A stretch of DNA of 64,000 nucleotides from Pelagophyceae sp. CCMP2097 (lineage: Eukaryota > Sar > Pelagophyceae), in the NCBI GenBank assembly GCA_026770575.1, contig MU657182.1, forward strand, positions 397,808 through 461,807, read 5' to 3'. The position numbers and the translations under genes were made by a program. The notes under the pieces were generated by a model. The model searched no databases. It saw nothing but the letters and a program-made list of their open reading frames with translations, and had not been told where the DNA came from. Of this stretch, positions 1-9,285 are shown piece by piece. The stretch's first letter is position 1; every line of letters begins with the position of its first letter.

Positions 1-738
1 CTCTTCCAATATTCCAATATTTTAATTACCAATACCGGAAATGCCTTAACGCGCGACGGACCCCGCTTCCGCGTGACCCTAAGGGTTCTATCGGATGGGC
101 CTGGTGAGACGAAGCGATGAAGCCACTAGGGTCTCCCGGAACCCCCCCCCACCCGCCGCACCAGGACGCCAAAGCTACCTTGGGCCTGCAGATTTGGAGT
201 TCAAACTAAAACGATTTCGGCTCAGTACTTGCAGACTCCTTGCATCGAAAATAAGGCAAAATTTAGTGGATGAAAACGAGGCTTTGTAAACTTTTTTAAG
301 AGGGAGCTAAGCTCGTAGTGGTTTCCACTATATTTCCGGGTTTTCCCCCTTCAAGGTGGACTTTAAGGCCCCATTTTAGATTTAATAAACTCCAAAATTG
401 TCGCTATTGGCCTCTCCTAATCCCGTATTTTTTCGGCCTGTGTCAAGTTTGCGCGTTCGTTTTGGCGAAAGTTGGCTCGCTGCGCTCGAAACCGCCCCAG
501 GAGGTTTATAACAAAGCTTCGGTACTGCATGCATGCCCCAATGTCAAACTTTCAAAATTTAAAACGAGATTCCGTTGAACTTTGGGCGCGATTATCTCAG
601 CGCGGACCCCGCCCGCGGAGCTAAAAAAGACAGAGCTTGAAAGCTTGCGTCGAGGCGCGTCGATCGTACCAAACAGATCCTCCGAAAGCCTTAATCGCAT
701 TTGCCAAAAGCGGGTCTAGGATTCCTAGGATTCCCAGG

Positions 739-758
739 ATTCCTACAATTGTAGGAAT
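739..758. repeat. Perfect 20-bp palindrome in a GGATTCCTA-rich patch
   Basis: ATTCCTACAATTGTAGGAAT equals its own reverse complement. Just upstream, from about 717, imperfect tandem copies of a 10-bp unit (AGGATTCCTA) run into it. The palindrome lies at the left end of the outer inverted-repeat element. Confidence 0.8.
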
Positions 759-1993
759 TCCTACAAGGGGGGTTCAACATGAAACGGATTCCACTCAGAT
801 ACAAATTTCTCGGGCTACAAACGAGGTATGGGGCCACTTATGGCCGCTGCGTCGCGGGCTGGTGGCGGCGCGGTCCCCGACGAAGGAAGTTTGTTAACGG
901 GCTCGATCCGCCGACCGTGAAGCCGCTTTCAAGAATAAAACGGTGTAAAACTTGACACCATTTCCGCGTAATTGCGGATTTGCATGGGCGTTTTAAGTGA
1001 AATGGGGCCCATAACTTACAAAGTGGAGCCCACAGCCTAAATTTTGGGCCAAATCCGGCACCTCCATGGGCCACCAGGCCGGACTCTGGCGAAGCCAGGG
1101 CCTACAGCCGACCCCAATGAAGCGGCAGGGAGGCGGATCTCAGCCGAAGACAATAGAGAGCTTCACTTTTTCTAACCAGTTTCTAACTCGTTCAGGCGAT
1201 AGTTAGAAAAACTTTATGGAGTTAGAGCCAAGCCGACCGGGCTGCGCGCATCTCCTTCTCCGGTCGATGCGCCCCGCGCGCTCAGATCCTTCGACTCGAC
1301 GAAGGAAAATATAACGCACTTGCATTCAACGGCGAGTCAACGGCATTTGGATTCAAATCCGACAAGTGGTCTTGATGGCGCGCTCGCGCGCCGCCCCCCA
1401 ATCGACCGGCCGCGGGCGCCTCGATGGAGGCCGCGGCACGATCGGCCGCCTCCCCCGCTTTGGCGGCGCGCCGGCACAGCCGCGCGTCGCGCGCGCACTG
1501 CGCGGCGGACCTGGGCGCGCCCCGCCCACGGGCGTCGTTTCGAGCGCGCCGTCGCGGCTGCGCGCCACGGCGATAAGTCCGTTCAACCCTCTCTTTTCCT
1601 GTTGTGCAAGGTCAGTTCGACGCAAATACACGAGTTTCTAACTAGTTTCTAACTCGAATTTTCTAACTGCTAGTTAGAAATCTGGAGTTTCTAACCAGTT
1701 TCTAACTGGTTTGACGCAATTATACGAGTTTCTAACCAGTTTCTAACCAGTTAGAAAAAAGTGAAGCTCTCTATTAAATGGAGAATCACCTCAAACCGGC
1801 TTTTGGCGACGCTGAAATCGAGATTGCGCGCGGGATACGCGAAAAACGGGAGAGATCCGCCTCCAGCCCGATACCTTGGGACGAGCCGGACATGTCCAGC
1901 CACTCAAAGTCTTCTCAAACGTGCTGTGGAGGTGCCAAAATGAGCGGCATTTTCATGTTGAACCCCCCTTGGACAATTGTATTCTACAATTGT
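745..1993. mobile_element. Outer inverted-repeat element (MITE-like, about 1.25 kb)
   Basis: A 21-bp sequence at 764-784 (CAAGGGGGGTTCAACATGAAA) recurs exactly as its reverse complement at 1951-1971. Both copies are flanked on the outside by ACAATTGTA motifs (745-753 and about 1973-1994). No transposase is recognisable between them, so the element looks non-autonomous. It encloses a second inverted-repeat element. A 15-bp match to its end (TACAATTGTAGAATA) recurs near 63920. The exact ends and any target duplication are not resolved. Confidence 0.5.
1152..1775. mobile_element. Inner TIR element of 624 bp, nested
   Basis: The left end at 1152-1180 (AATAGAGAGCTTCACTTTTT then CTAACCAGT) is matched at 1745-1775 in reverse complement, with one extra T and one or two substitutions. 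The interior carries many direct and inverted copies of TTTCTAAC/GTTAGAAA, concentrated at 1165-1225 and 1635-1757. The middle (1380-1600) is a GC-rich filler with no convincing protein. I read it as a non-autonomous DNA transposon or MITE inserted in the outer element. No clear target-site duplication is visible. Confidence 0.6.
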
Positions 1994-2397
1994 ACATGTG
2001 AGGCATGAGGGGGATGGGCCCGGGCTCCTAGTTATTTATATTCCGGGAAGAGATATCAGACTGGGGTTGCGCCAAGAGCGTGGTCGAGGGGCCCTGCGCA
2101 GGACCGAGTAGTCAGCCACCCCGGAGGGCTTCGACTATTCTGCCTCACTGCCGGGTGCTTCCCACTCGCCAGGCAACGAGGGGGGCGGCCGGTCCGTATG
2201 GTCTCTCGGTGGCTAATTTCCAGGGCGAGCGGCTAATTTTCGCACGTCGAAGCGTGCGCTAGCCGGCCAGGCATACCAGCACATTGTGGGTTCGCTCTGG
2301 GCATTGCCGGGGGTTTGGGGTGGGGTGTGGTGCGCGGTGGAGAGGAGGAAGTAGTGCCCGCCGCGCCAGTTTCTAGAACTGACGCAGGCCGACGACG

Positions 2398-2575
2398 AGG
2401 CCCGGCTGCGGGCCCGGCTGCGGGCCCGGCTGCGGGCCCGGCTGTGGGCCCAGCTGCGGGCCCGGCTGCGGGCCCGGCTGCGGGCCCGGCTGCGGGCCCG
2501 GCTGCGGGCCCAGGCCGCCCAGCTGCGGGCCCGGCTGCGGGCCCGGCTGCGGGCCCGGCTGCGGGCAGCGCCGGG
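2398..2575. repeat. 12-bp GC-rich minisatellite, about 14 units
   Basis: Tandem copies of GGCCCGGCTGCG with a few variants (GGCCCAGCTGCG, GGCTGTGGGCCC) and one interruption near 2513. The unit is a multiple of three, so it gives open Gly-Pro-Ala frames on both strands. I see no sign that these are translated. Confidence 0.85.
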
Positions 2576-2963
2576 TCCGCACGACGCCGTCTGTAGGGGG
2601 TTTAAAGTAGGGATTCCTACTAGTCCGTTTAAATTGACGGAGAAAACGGAGTTTGATCCGTTAACCGGAGCAAAGTCCGGTAGGAGGGCTCATGCAGCAG
2701 TTTCGAGGTTCTTGTGCACTTGCACGAGCCGCGAAGACGGGTGCTCGTCCGAATGCCCTCGCTTCCAGGACCCACAAAGGCCGCTTGAACCACAAAAGTC
2801 TTGACCAGTCGAAATCCACTCTCGAGGCCTTTGAATACCCGCTGGCGCCCGCACGGAACGACGCTAGAGGCACGTCGTCAGGAAGCGTCGTTTTCATGAC
2901 ATCTCGCATTTTGATTACCCCGTTAAGAGGGCCATAAGTGGCCCCACGTGCCCAGCGCGGCCG

Positions 2964-3731
2964 TTAAATTACGGGGCTGGCCTTGGTCAGCGGGACCGCC
3001 GTCTCGGGCTCCTTCTCGGGCTGCTCGATGTCGGCACGGCTGCATTTGGCTGCCTCCTCCGCGTCCCCGCGGCCGCGATGGAGGCGGTCGACGGCGGCCG
3101 AGCCGATGGACCAGCACATGACGATAATGGGCGCTTGCACGGCAATGGCTCCGATTGCATCGGCGTTTGACGTCGAAATGCGCGCGCTCAGCATGGCCAC
3201 GACGGCCGCGACGATCACCGCGACGCTCCTCCAAGTGTCGGCGATGACGTGGGTCAGCGCGCTGCGCACGTTGAGGCCGCCGTCGGCCTGGATCGACTCC
3301 GGGTCCGTGAACGTCAAAATGGCCCTAAACGCCTCGGGGAACGCGAGGAACAAGTAGAGGTTGACGCCGTCGAGCGCGAGGTTCGCGAGGCCGAAGATGA
3401 GCACGGTGACCACGGTCACGTCTGGTCGGGCGGGGTCCGACAGCGCCTCCGCGGCGCTGACGATAATGTAGACCAAGACAGCGAGGAGCACGGCTGTGGA
3501 GATGATCGGGATGACGGCCTGCACCGAGTCGACGGTGCCCTGCCGCGCGCGCCGGATCGCGACGAAGTTGGCGATGTACGTGACCGCGTCCACGATCATC
3601 GCCACCCCGTCGCCCAGCAGCGACAGCGAGTTCGTCTGGAAGGCGAAGATCATCTCGACGACTGCAAACACGAGGAAGCTCGCGAACGCGAAGCATAGGA
3701 TCGTCTCCGTCTGGCGCGTCAGCAGCTGCAT
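2964..3731 (-). CDS. CDF-type (cation diffusion facilitator) membrane transporter, atypical
   Basis: Predicted 255-aa membrane protein, started at the ATG at 3731 because translation upstream is arginine-rich low complexity. About five or six hydrophobic segments are visible (for example ETILCFAFASFLVFAVVEM and SVAVIVAAVVAMLSA). The layout fits the CDF family, which exports divalent metals from the cytosol in exchange for protons. TM5 keeps the HxxxD metal motif (HVIAD), but the matching TM2 motif reads GDGVAMIVD, with alanine where His or Asp normally binds metal. The protein is short: the usual C-terminal cytoplasmic metal-binding domain is replaced by a 50-residue charged tail. Family membership is fairly secure; substrate and activity are unknown. 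Confidence 0.65.
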   Translation of the reverse strand: MQLLTRQTETILCFAFASFLVFAVVEMIFAFQTNSLSLLGDGVAMIVDAVTYIANFVAIRRARQGTVDSVQAVIPIISTAVLLAVLVYIIVSAAEALSDPARPDVTVVTVLIFGLANLALDGVNLYLFLAFPEAFRAILTFTDPESIQADGGLNVRSALTHVIADTWRSVAVIVAAVVAMLSARISTSNADAIGAIAVQAPIIVMCWSIGSAAVDRLHRGRGDAEEAAKCSRADIEQPEKEPETAVPLTKASPVI

Positions 3732-3961
3732 CGCGCGAGGCCGCCGTACGTGGCCGCCGCGCCGCCGGAGGCGGCGTGCGTCGACCTCCGAGCGCGAAGA
3801 GGCCACAGACCGCGGCGCCGGGTGCAGCTGCGCACTACCGAACCGCGCGCGCAGAGAGGCGGAAGTCCGCGAGCCCGCGGCCGGTCGAGAGAGCCGGGAG
3901 TCCGCGAGCCCGCCGCGCCGCACGACGCTTCGTGGAAGATTTCCTAGGCCTTTTTTTTTTG

Positions 3962-3975
3962 CACGTGACGTCACG
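3962..3975. promoter_or_regulatory. Overlapping CACGTG (G/E-box) and TGACGTCA (CRE) palindromes
   Basis: The sequence CACGTGACGTCACG contains an E/G-box (3962-3967) overlapping a consensus CRE (3966-3973). The 12-mer at 3964-3975 is a perfect palindrome. It follows a run of nine or more T about 230 bp upstream of the CDF transporter start. bZIP or bHLH factors bind such sites in other eukaryotes; regulation of this gene is only inferred. Confidence 0.45.
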
Positions 3976-4234
3976 ATACAATTTGTACTTATCAACGTCA
4001 ATGTAAGGTTAGGGTTCAAATCCTTCCACGAAATCCGGGTTCCTGGCATCGTGTGGGTTGCCGGCGCGGCGGCGTGCAGTGACAAGGAGCCTCGAGAAAG
4101 TGTTAAAACCCTTCTGTACTGTAGGACCGCGCCCTCGTCAACGGCCAGGCATACTCGGCGTCCTCTTTTCTACGGAGCTACGTAGGAGCATATTCCTACA
4201 GAGACGGGACCGGGACGGGGCGGTCTGTAACAGA

Positions 4235-4590
4235 CTGAAATGCAAGCTGCGCACGATAACACCCGCACACCCTGTGCTGTCGCCAGCGATACACGGAATC
4301 TATATATCATATTTTGGGAGATTGTGCTACTTACGCTATAGGATTCCTACCTCGTGAGGAATGTTTTAGCAGAATAAGTGAGAAGATTCCTCTTTTTGAT
4401 TCTCTGTCAATCCATGCTAAGGTTGACTTCATCATGCATGAGAATACTCCCCATTTCGTCGATACTTTCATTTATCGTTTCTTATTTAAAATTAAAACCT
4501 ATCAAATTCGCGCTAAGTTGGTTGATCTGACTAGGCCAGGAGAAGGTCCTCCGGGACTGGACATCCTGTGATTTTTATTACATTACATTA
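4235..4590 (+). mobile_element. Decayed 3' end of a non-LTR retrotransposon (LINE)
   Basis: Read in one frame, the region encodes the C-terminal CC...H....C finger typical of LINE ORF2 (CCRQRYTESIYHILGDC). It is followed by a conserved tail with AKVDFI and YRFLFKI, a TGA at about 4569 and a tail of ATTAC repeats. The sequence is clearly homologous to a second copy at 39960-40400 (CCQEKIPESVYHVLGSC, AKVDFI, YRFLFNI). The reverse transcriptase itself is missing, so this is a 5'-truncated relic. Its base composition is far more AT-rich than the host genes. Confidence 0.65.
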
Positions 4591-5547
4591 CACACTGTGC
4601 GCGAACCAGAGACATTTTTTTTTATAGCGATTATCGTCTCGCTGCACTCCAAAAGCGGGCTAGGAACCTATCAAGGCTTGGAAACACACTCTTTTGAGTT
4701 TGAGGAGCATAACTGGGACTTAATAAAAATTTTTAAGTCCTTATTGACTTTTTGGCTGTTTTGCTTACCATCGAACTCGACGTTGGAGACGCGTCCCTCG
4801 ATGGCGATGCCCCTCGGGGTGGTGCACTGACCCTACTGGCCAAGTCTCGGGTGCCAAAACCTCGATTCCAACGACTACGAGCCCTAAAGTGGCGCGCTGC
4901 GTCTTCGTAGCAGCATAAAATGGAGCAAAACGGTCGAGTTTTTTTGACGCCGCCCTTTTGCAGGCGCCCGCGTGAGTACCCAATCCGAGACATGACTTAA
5001 AATTGGGGAGGTCAAACTCGCGCGCAGAGACGGTCCAAGAATGTTTTTTTGTGACGGCCACGCAAGATAGTGTGCCCAACGGCGATTTCGACGAGACCGA
5101 AGCTGCGAGTGCGGCAGCGCGCCAGTAGGGGGTTATACTTCGGTGTGGTAACCGCCTTTACCTTTAAAATAGACTCCGTCCGGCGACTTGTTACCCACGT
5201 TGAGAGGCCGCACGGAGGGCTGGCCTCTCGATATATTCGACGAGCGCCGACGTTTTGACCGGCGGAGCACGTAGTGATACTACTTGGCCAGGTCGCTACG
5301 CTAAATTGGGGAGGTTAAGTTCGCGCGTCGCGTGGCGCAGACCCACGGCATCAAGCAGTTTTGTTGACTCACTTGTTCGCTGCGTTCTCAGGCTCGGCGA
5401 ACTTCTCGCACTCCAGAGGCTCTCCTTTCGCGGCCCCACGCATCTGATACCGCGCCAGCAGGATGCACAGCCCTCGGGTCCGCAGCTAGTGCATGGCGCG
5501 CGGCCCACCTCCGTGGAGTTTGCTCTCCGAGGCTTTCCGACGAGGAT

Positions 5548-5690
5548 CCGCTCGAGTGCTTCCGAGTCAGGACTACCAAATCCGAGTGCAACGGACAACG
5601 GACGAGACAAACGTAGCGAGCGAAGCGAGCGGTGTTTGGCGAGTCCGTTGCACTCTGATTTGGAGTCCCGAAGCACGAGAGCGAAGCCGG
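5548..5690. repeat. Imperfect long inverted repeat (hairpin-forming)
   Basis: The arm at 5570-5596 (beginning GGACTACCAAATCC) pairs with 5643-5668 with only a few mismatches, both carrying GAGTGCAACGGAC. Weaker pairing continues outward to about 5550 and 5688. The loop holds a GAGCGAAGCGAGC motif. It could be a small foldback element; no coding capacity is seen. Confidence 0.6.
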
Positions 5691-5798
5691 GCGGAAGCCA
5701 ATCAAGGACTACCGAACGTAAGCCCCTCCGCGAGGGTGGCCCGACGCGTGCTGGGTCGTCGAGAACACCTCAGCTTCGGCGCCCGTGAAGCTGCGGCC

Positions 5799-5816
5799 GT
5801 GCAACGTACGTTGCAC
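5799..5816. repeat. Perfect 18-bp palindrome
   Basis: GTGCAACGTACGTTGCAC is identical to its reverse complement. It contains the GTGCAACG core that also occurs in the arms of the inverted repeat at 5570-5668, so the two may derive from the same repeat family. Confidence 0.75.
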
Positions 5817-6494
5817 CGACTCTCTGCCCTGCTCGCCCCCATTGCCCGGCCGGTGCTCACTGCCCCCGCGTGCCGCTCGATGGTCAAGACCTTGCAACTT
5901 CGAAACTTCGAAAAACTAGCGCCGCAAACGTTCCTCTCTTACAAAACAAGCGGCGGGGGTCGCCACATTCGACACCGCGTACGCGTTGATCGTCGCGCAC
6001 TGCCATCGTCGACGCGCAACGGAAATTAAACGGAACTTTTCCGATGGGGCCGACGTCTTCCCTGCGACGGGGCCCTCCATTCAACGACAGGGCGGGAAAC
6101 GCTCATCGCTTGCTTCGAGTGAGACTGACCCGACCCGTGCGCTGGCTCGCCGCTCCTCTGAGCCGAGGACGTTGCACTTGAATTGAACCAGCAATGCGCT
6201 CGACGGTTACAATTATTGTACTTCAACGAGACACTCCCTTTTTTGCTAAATTTCAAGAAGACTCAAAGTTTCGATAAGATCGGATGGCCCAGTTTGCTCG
6301 AAATCCGGAAAACGCTTTGAGCAGTTTTGGGCGAACGTTAACCCCACAGTTAATCACAGTTCGTTGGATTCGATTTTGCTTCGTCGAGTGTTGCGCGCGA
6401 AACACTCGTACCCGCCGCGCCGTGCACCTAGCTTGCCGCGCCGTCCGTTGCTCGCCGTGCGAGCAGCTGCGGAAACCTTGCGCCGCTCCGTTGC

Positions 6495-8271
6495 GTGGAT
6501 GCGGTGCCTGCTGGCTTTGCTCTTGGCCCAGTGGTCCTATGCCCGGTCTATGGCGACCGCGACGTGGCGGCGCTGCTGAAGCGCTTCCCGGACGTTGCCT
6601 TCGTCGACCCTTCGATGCGCGGGACGCATCTACGCATCACCGTCGTCCACGACCCAAATTTCGTCAATCTGCACAATGGCACCGCCATCCTCCCAAGAAA
6701 GCAGTGGTTTGGCTTTATCATCGACCAGATCAAGTTGATCTCCGACAAGGCGGGGTTTTCGTACACGCTGCACGCGCCTTCCGGGTTCGGGAAGACGTGC
6801 GTCGGGAATACTTCGTTGGAATGGGCGACGCAGTACGACTGCGCTATTGAGGATGTGATCCGTTTAAACCGAACAGACGTCTACTGGAGCATATTCTACG
6901 TCACGACGGCCAGGAAGCCCGCGTCGGAGCAGTAGAGGCAGACAGGCCCATGCGTCTGATCTCGCCTTTCTCTAGGCGCGCACGCTGGTCTCTTCGATGA
7001 CGACGCCGTTCCTGGCGGACATGGGCCTTTCCATACTTGTCGATGCCCCTGAAGAGGCGGTCATGCAAACCATGCTGAAGATCTTTTCGCCGATTTCACC
7101 TTCCATGTGGATCGCGACTTTGTTCGCCGCTCTCTTCGTCGCCGGCGTCATGTGGCTCCGCGAGCACGAGTTTGGCCTTCTTCTGGAAGATGACCACGAC
7201 TACACTATTTCCTCCGTCGAGGACGTCGACCGAAGTTTGGACGGCTACGCCACGGAACCGCGCAAAAAGATCGGTTTCCTGACCAAGAAGTCTTTAAAAG
7301 GGCAGCTCGGGTTCTGGGTCAGGGATAGCATCTACGCGCTTTTGAATCTGGACAAGTTCAAAGCCTCGACGGTCGGAGGCGAGGCTTTGGGTTTGGCGTG
7401 GTGTTTTTTCGCCGTGGTTTTTATCGCCTCATACACTGCAAACCTCGCCTCCATCCTCACGACGCACGCCGGCAAGTGGGACTTGAATGAGATGGGGGAC
7501 TTGATCGCCTTGGACTTTGTGGCTTGCGTTCGAGCGAAGACGGCTTACGCGCTCAACTTACAAATCGCCTTTCCAGACCTCAAACTCTGCCAAGTCCTCG
7601 GCACGACTGCAGACATGCTCCGCAAGCTGAAGACGGGCAAACACGGCAAGGAAGGAACCTGCGACGCGGTGGTCGACGCTCTGCCGCAGTTGCTCGTCGC
7701 GCGAAACCTTTTCGCGAATCGTTCGATTCAGCTCAGAGGCGCCCCGCTGAGGCAGGGCGTGACGGACTTTGCTGCGGGTGTGGGCTTGCACGTCGACGCG
7801 GCTGTCGTGGGCAAGCTGTCGCATTGGATAACGCAACTCCGAACATGTTCGCCAGCGGACGCCCAAGGCGCCTGCTACCTCGGGAGCAATTTAGACTTGC
7901 TCTGGCAGTTTTGGCGCAGACCCGACAAGGCCGCGCCGGGCGACGACAAGAGCTTGAAGTTGGAGAATTTTGCGCTGCCTCTGATTTTGATAGCCTGCGT
8001 TGGCTTCGTAAACGTCGCCGCCGTCGTCTTTTCAAGCGCGTTCCGCGCCCGGGTATCGGTGCGTCGAAGAGGGCGCTTGGCTGCCACGCTGAAGAAAGAC
8101 GCCCTGCTGAAGCTCCGCGGCCTCGTCCGCGACGGCGCCTTTGACGTCGAAAAGCTCGCGGCCACGTACGCGCGCGATGCAGCATTTCGCGCAAAGTGCG
8201 ACGCTTTAGTCGGCCAGCACTTCCTCGTCACAGACGTCGCCGCGTGGAAGCGCGCCCCAGCGCCCGTCTAG
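6495..8271 (+). CDS. Ionotropic glutamate receptor-like ligand-gated channel
   Basis: The best mark is the M3 signature SYTANLASILT at about 7430-7462, nearly identical to the SYTANLAAFLT of animal and plant glutamate receptors. Upstream come an S1-like ligand-binding half (LRITVVHDPNFV at about 6625, WFGFIIDQIKLISDKAGF), M1 (SMWIATLFAALFVAGVMWL) and a pore-loop region. Downstream come an S2 half and M4 (FALPLILIACVGFVNVAAVVF). There is no room for an animal-type amino-terminal domain. The two long coding blocks join through a short intron, probably 6900-6975 (GT-AG, phase 0). The 5' end is unresolved: a good signal peptide (MRCLLALLLAQWSYA) starts at 6499 but in a different frame from the S1 block. 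The product would be a plasma-membrane cation channel; its ligand cannot be read from the sequence. Confidence 0.75.
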
Positions 8272-8521
8272 GAAAACGGAGTCGTGAGCGGCATCGCAGA
8301 GGCCACATGTTTGCCGGAGGCCGTTTTGCGCGGCGACGCTGGCCCCGTCGCGCTAGGCTCTGCGCGGCGCTCGAGGAGCGCTTCCGAGCCGAGGTGCGAG
8401 CGCGGCGGAGGCGGTCGCAGCGCGCCCGAGGCCTGCGTCTGCGAAAACGACGAATGCCCTATCGAGCGGCATCGGCGGCCTTTGCGAGATGGCGGGACGG
8501 GCGATGGCATCATTGCGCTAG

Positions 8522-8992
8522 GTTTTGGACCACGTGCTGCACGAGAAGCAGCGCCTGTTCACGCGGTGCCTGCACGAGCAGATCGAGCGGGACCACCTCA
8601 TACGACTCCGGCGCGGCCCGTCGCTCCGGCGCGGGGCCGAGATGCTCGGCGTCGCAAGGCCGACCCAGCTCGCGTACGTTGCGACGACGAGTGCGGCGGA
8701 CGCGGAGGACTCGCCGACGGCGCCGCGGCCGCCGCTCGGCGGGCGGCCCGGGTACGGCGACGACGATGTCTCTTCCGACGACAACGATAAGCCGCGCAGA
8801 CCTGGCCCAGACTACTACAAATACGACTACGACGACGTGGAGCCGCCCGTCGCGCACGTGGAACCTATTGTTGCGGCCGCAGACGAGTGCAAGATGCCGG
8901 ACCACGCGCCGCCGGACTACTCGCGCGGGGCCGCGCCCGAGGCGCGCGCCTCGCCAAAGTCCTTTATCCTCGATTTCTTTAACTATCCATAG
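8522..8992 (+). CDS. Hypothetical acidic protein, 3' exon
   Basis: An open block of 157 codons begins at a good acceptor (GCGCTAG|G at 8521) with VLDHVLHEKQRLFTRCLHEQ. It continues through an acidic, tyrosine-rich stretch (YYKYDYDDVE) and ends FFNYP at a stop at 8992. The upstream exon is uncertain. Frames starting near 8284 or 8307 are open but basic and low in complexity; a donor GTCTGC at 8437 would fit the first. I recognise no domain. It lies in the same orientation between the glutamate receptor and the Patched-like gene. It might not be a separate gene, but the open frame and acceptor favour one. Confidence 0.4.
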   Translation, partial: VLDHVLHEKQRLFTRCLHEQIERDHLIRLRRGPSLRRGAEMLGVARPTQLAYVATTSAADAEDSPTAPRPPLGGRPGYGDDDVSSDDNDKPRRPGPDYYKYDYDDVEPPVAHVEPIVAAADECKMPDHAPPDYSRGAAPEARASPKSFILDFFNYP

Positions 8993-9285
8993 ACTGCCGA
9001 CGGATCAAAAGACGGATGCATCGGACGAGCCTCGGAGGCCTTGCCGAACAAAATGCCCGGAGACCGGATGCTCGACCGACTGCCCCGGGCCCCGCGGAGG
9101 CGTCGCAGCGACGATAGTATGCTGTCCCCGTACCAAGCTCGTGACCTCGTCTGGCCGCGGCGCCGCCGGCGCGCAAAAAGCAGAACAACGTTTTGGCGAC
9201 CCCTTGCCTTGCAGAACCCCGAACAAAAGCGTTGTTCCGCCACGCGCGCGGGGCTTCTTGGCGCGCGCGTCCTTCGCCATCGGGC

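Larger units (their letters stand above)
1..2963. other. Gene-poor, repeat-rich left flank
   Basis: No open reading frame here resembles a known protein, and the apparent ORFs are low-complexity. The stretch holds a 20-bp palindrome (739-758), an outer inverted-repeat element (about 745-1993) enclosing a second one (1152-1775), and a 12-bp minisatellite (2398-2575). Base composition is mixed, with AT-rich patches unlike the coding DNA further right. Confidence 0.6.
3976..6494. other. Non-coding stretch with LINE tail, inverted repeat and palindrome
   Basis: No gene is recognisable apart from a decayed LINE 3' end (about 4235-4590). It also holds a long imperfect inverted repeat (5548-5690) and an 18-bp palindrome (5799-5816). 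The remaining ORFs are short and compositionally biased, and the segment just before 6495 may include the 5' end of the glutamate receptor gene. Confidence 0.5.

Noticed and set aside
2315..2596. Gly-Pro-Ala repeat protein
   Set aside because: The frame is a direct consequence of a 12-bp minisatellite that is open on both strands; no start context, introns or non-repetitive part supports a gene.
5255..6029. Possible genes in overlapping frames of the 5.3-6.0 kb region
   Set aside because: Frames on both strands are open because of high GC. They cross an inverted repeat and show no family resemblance or splice-site support.
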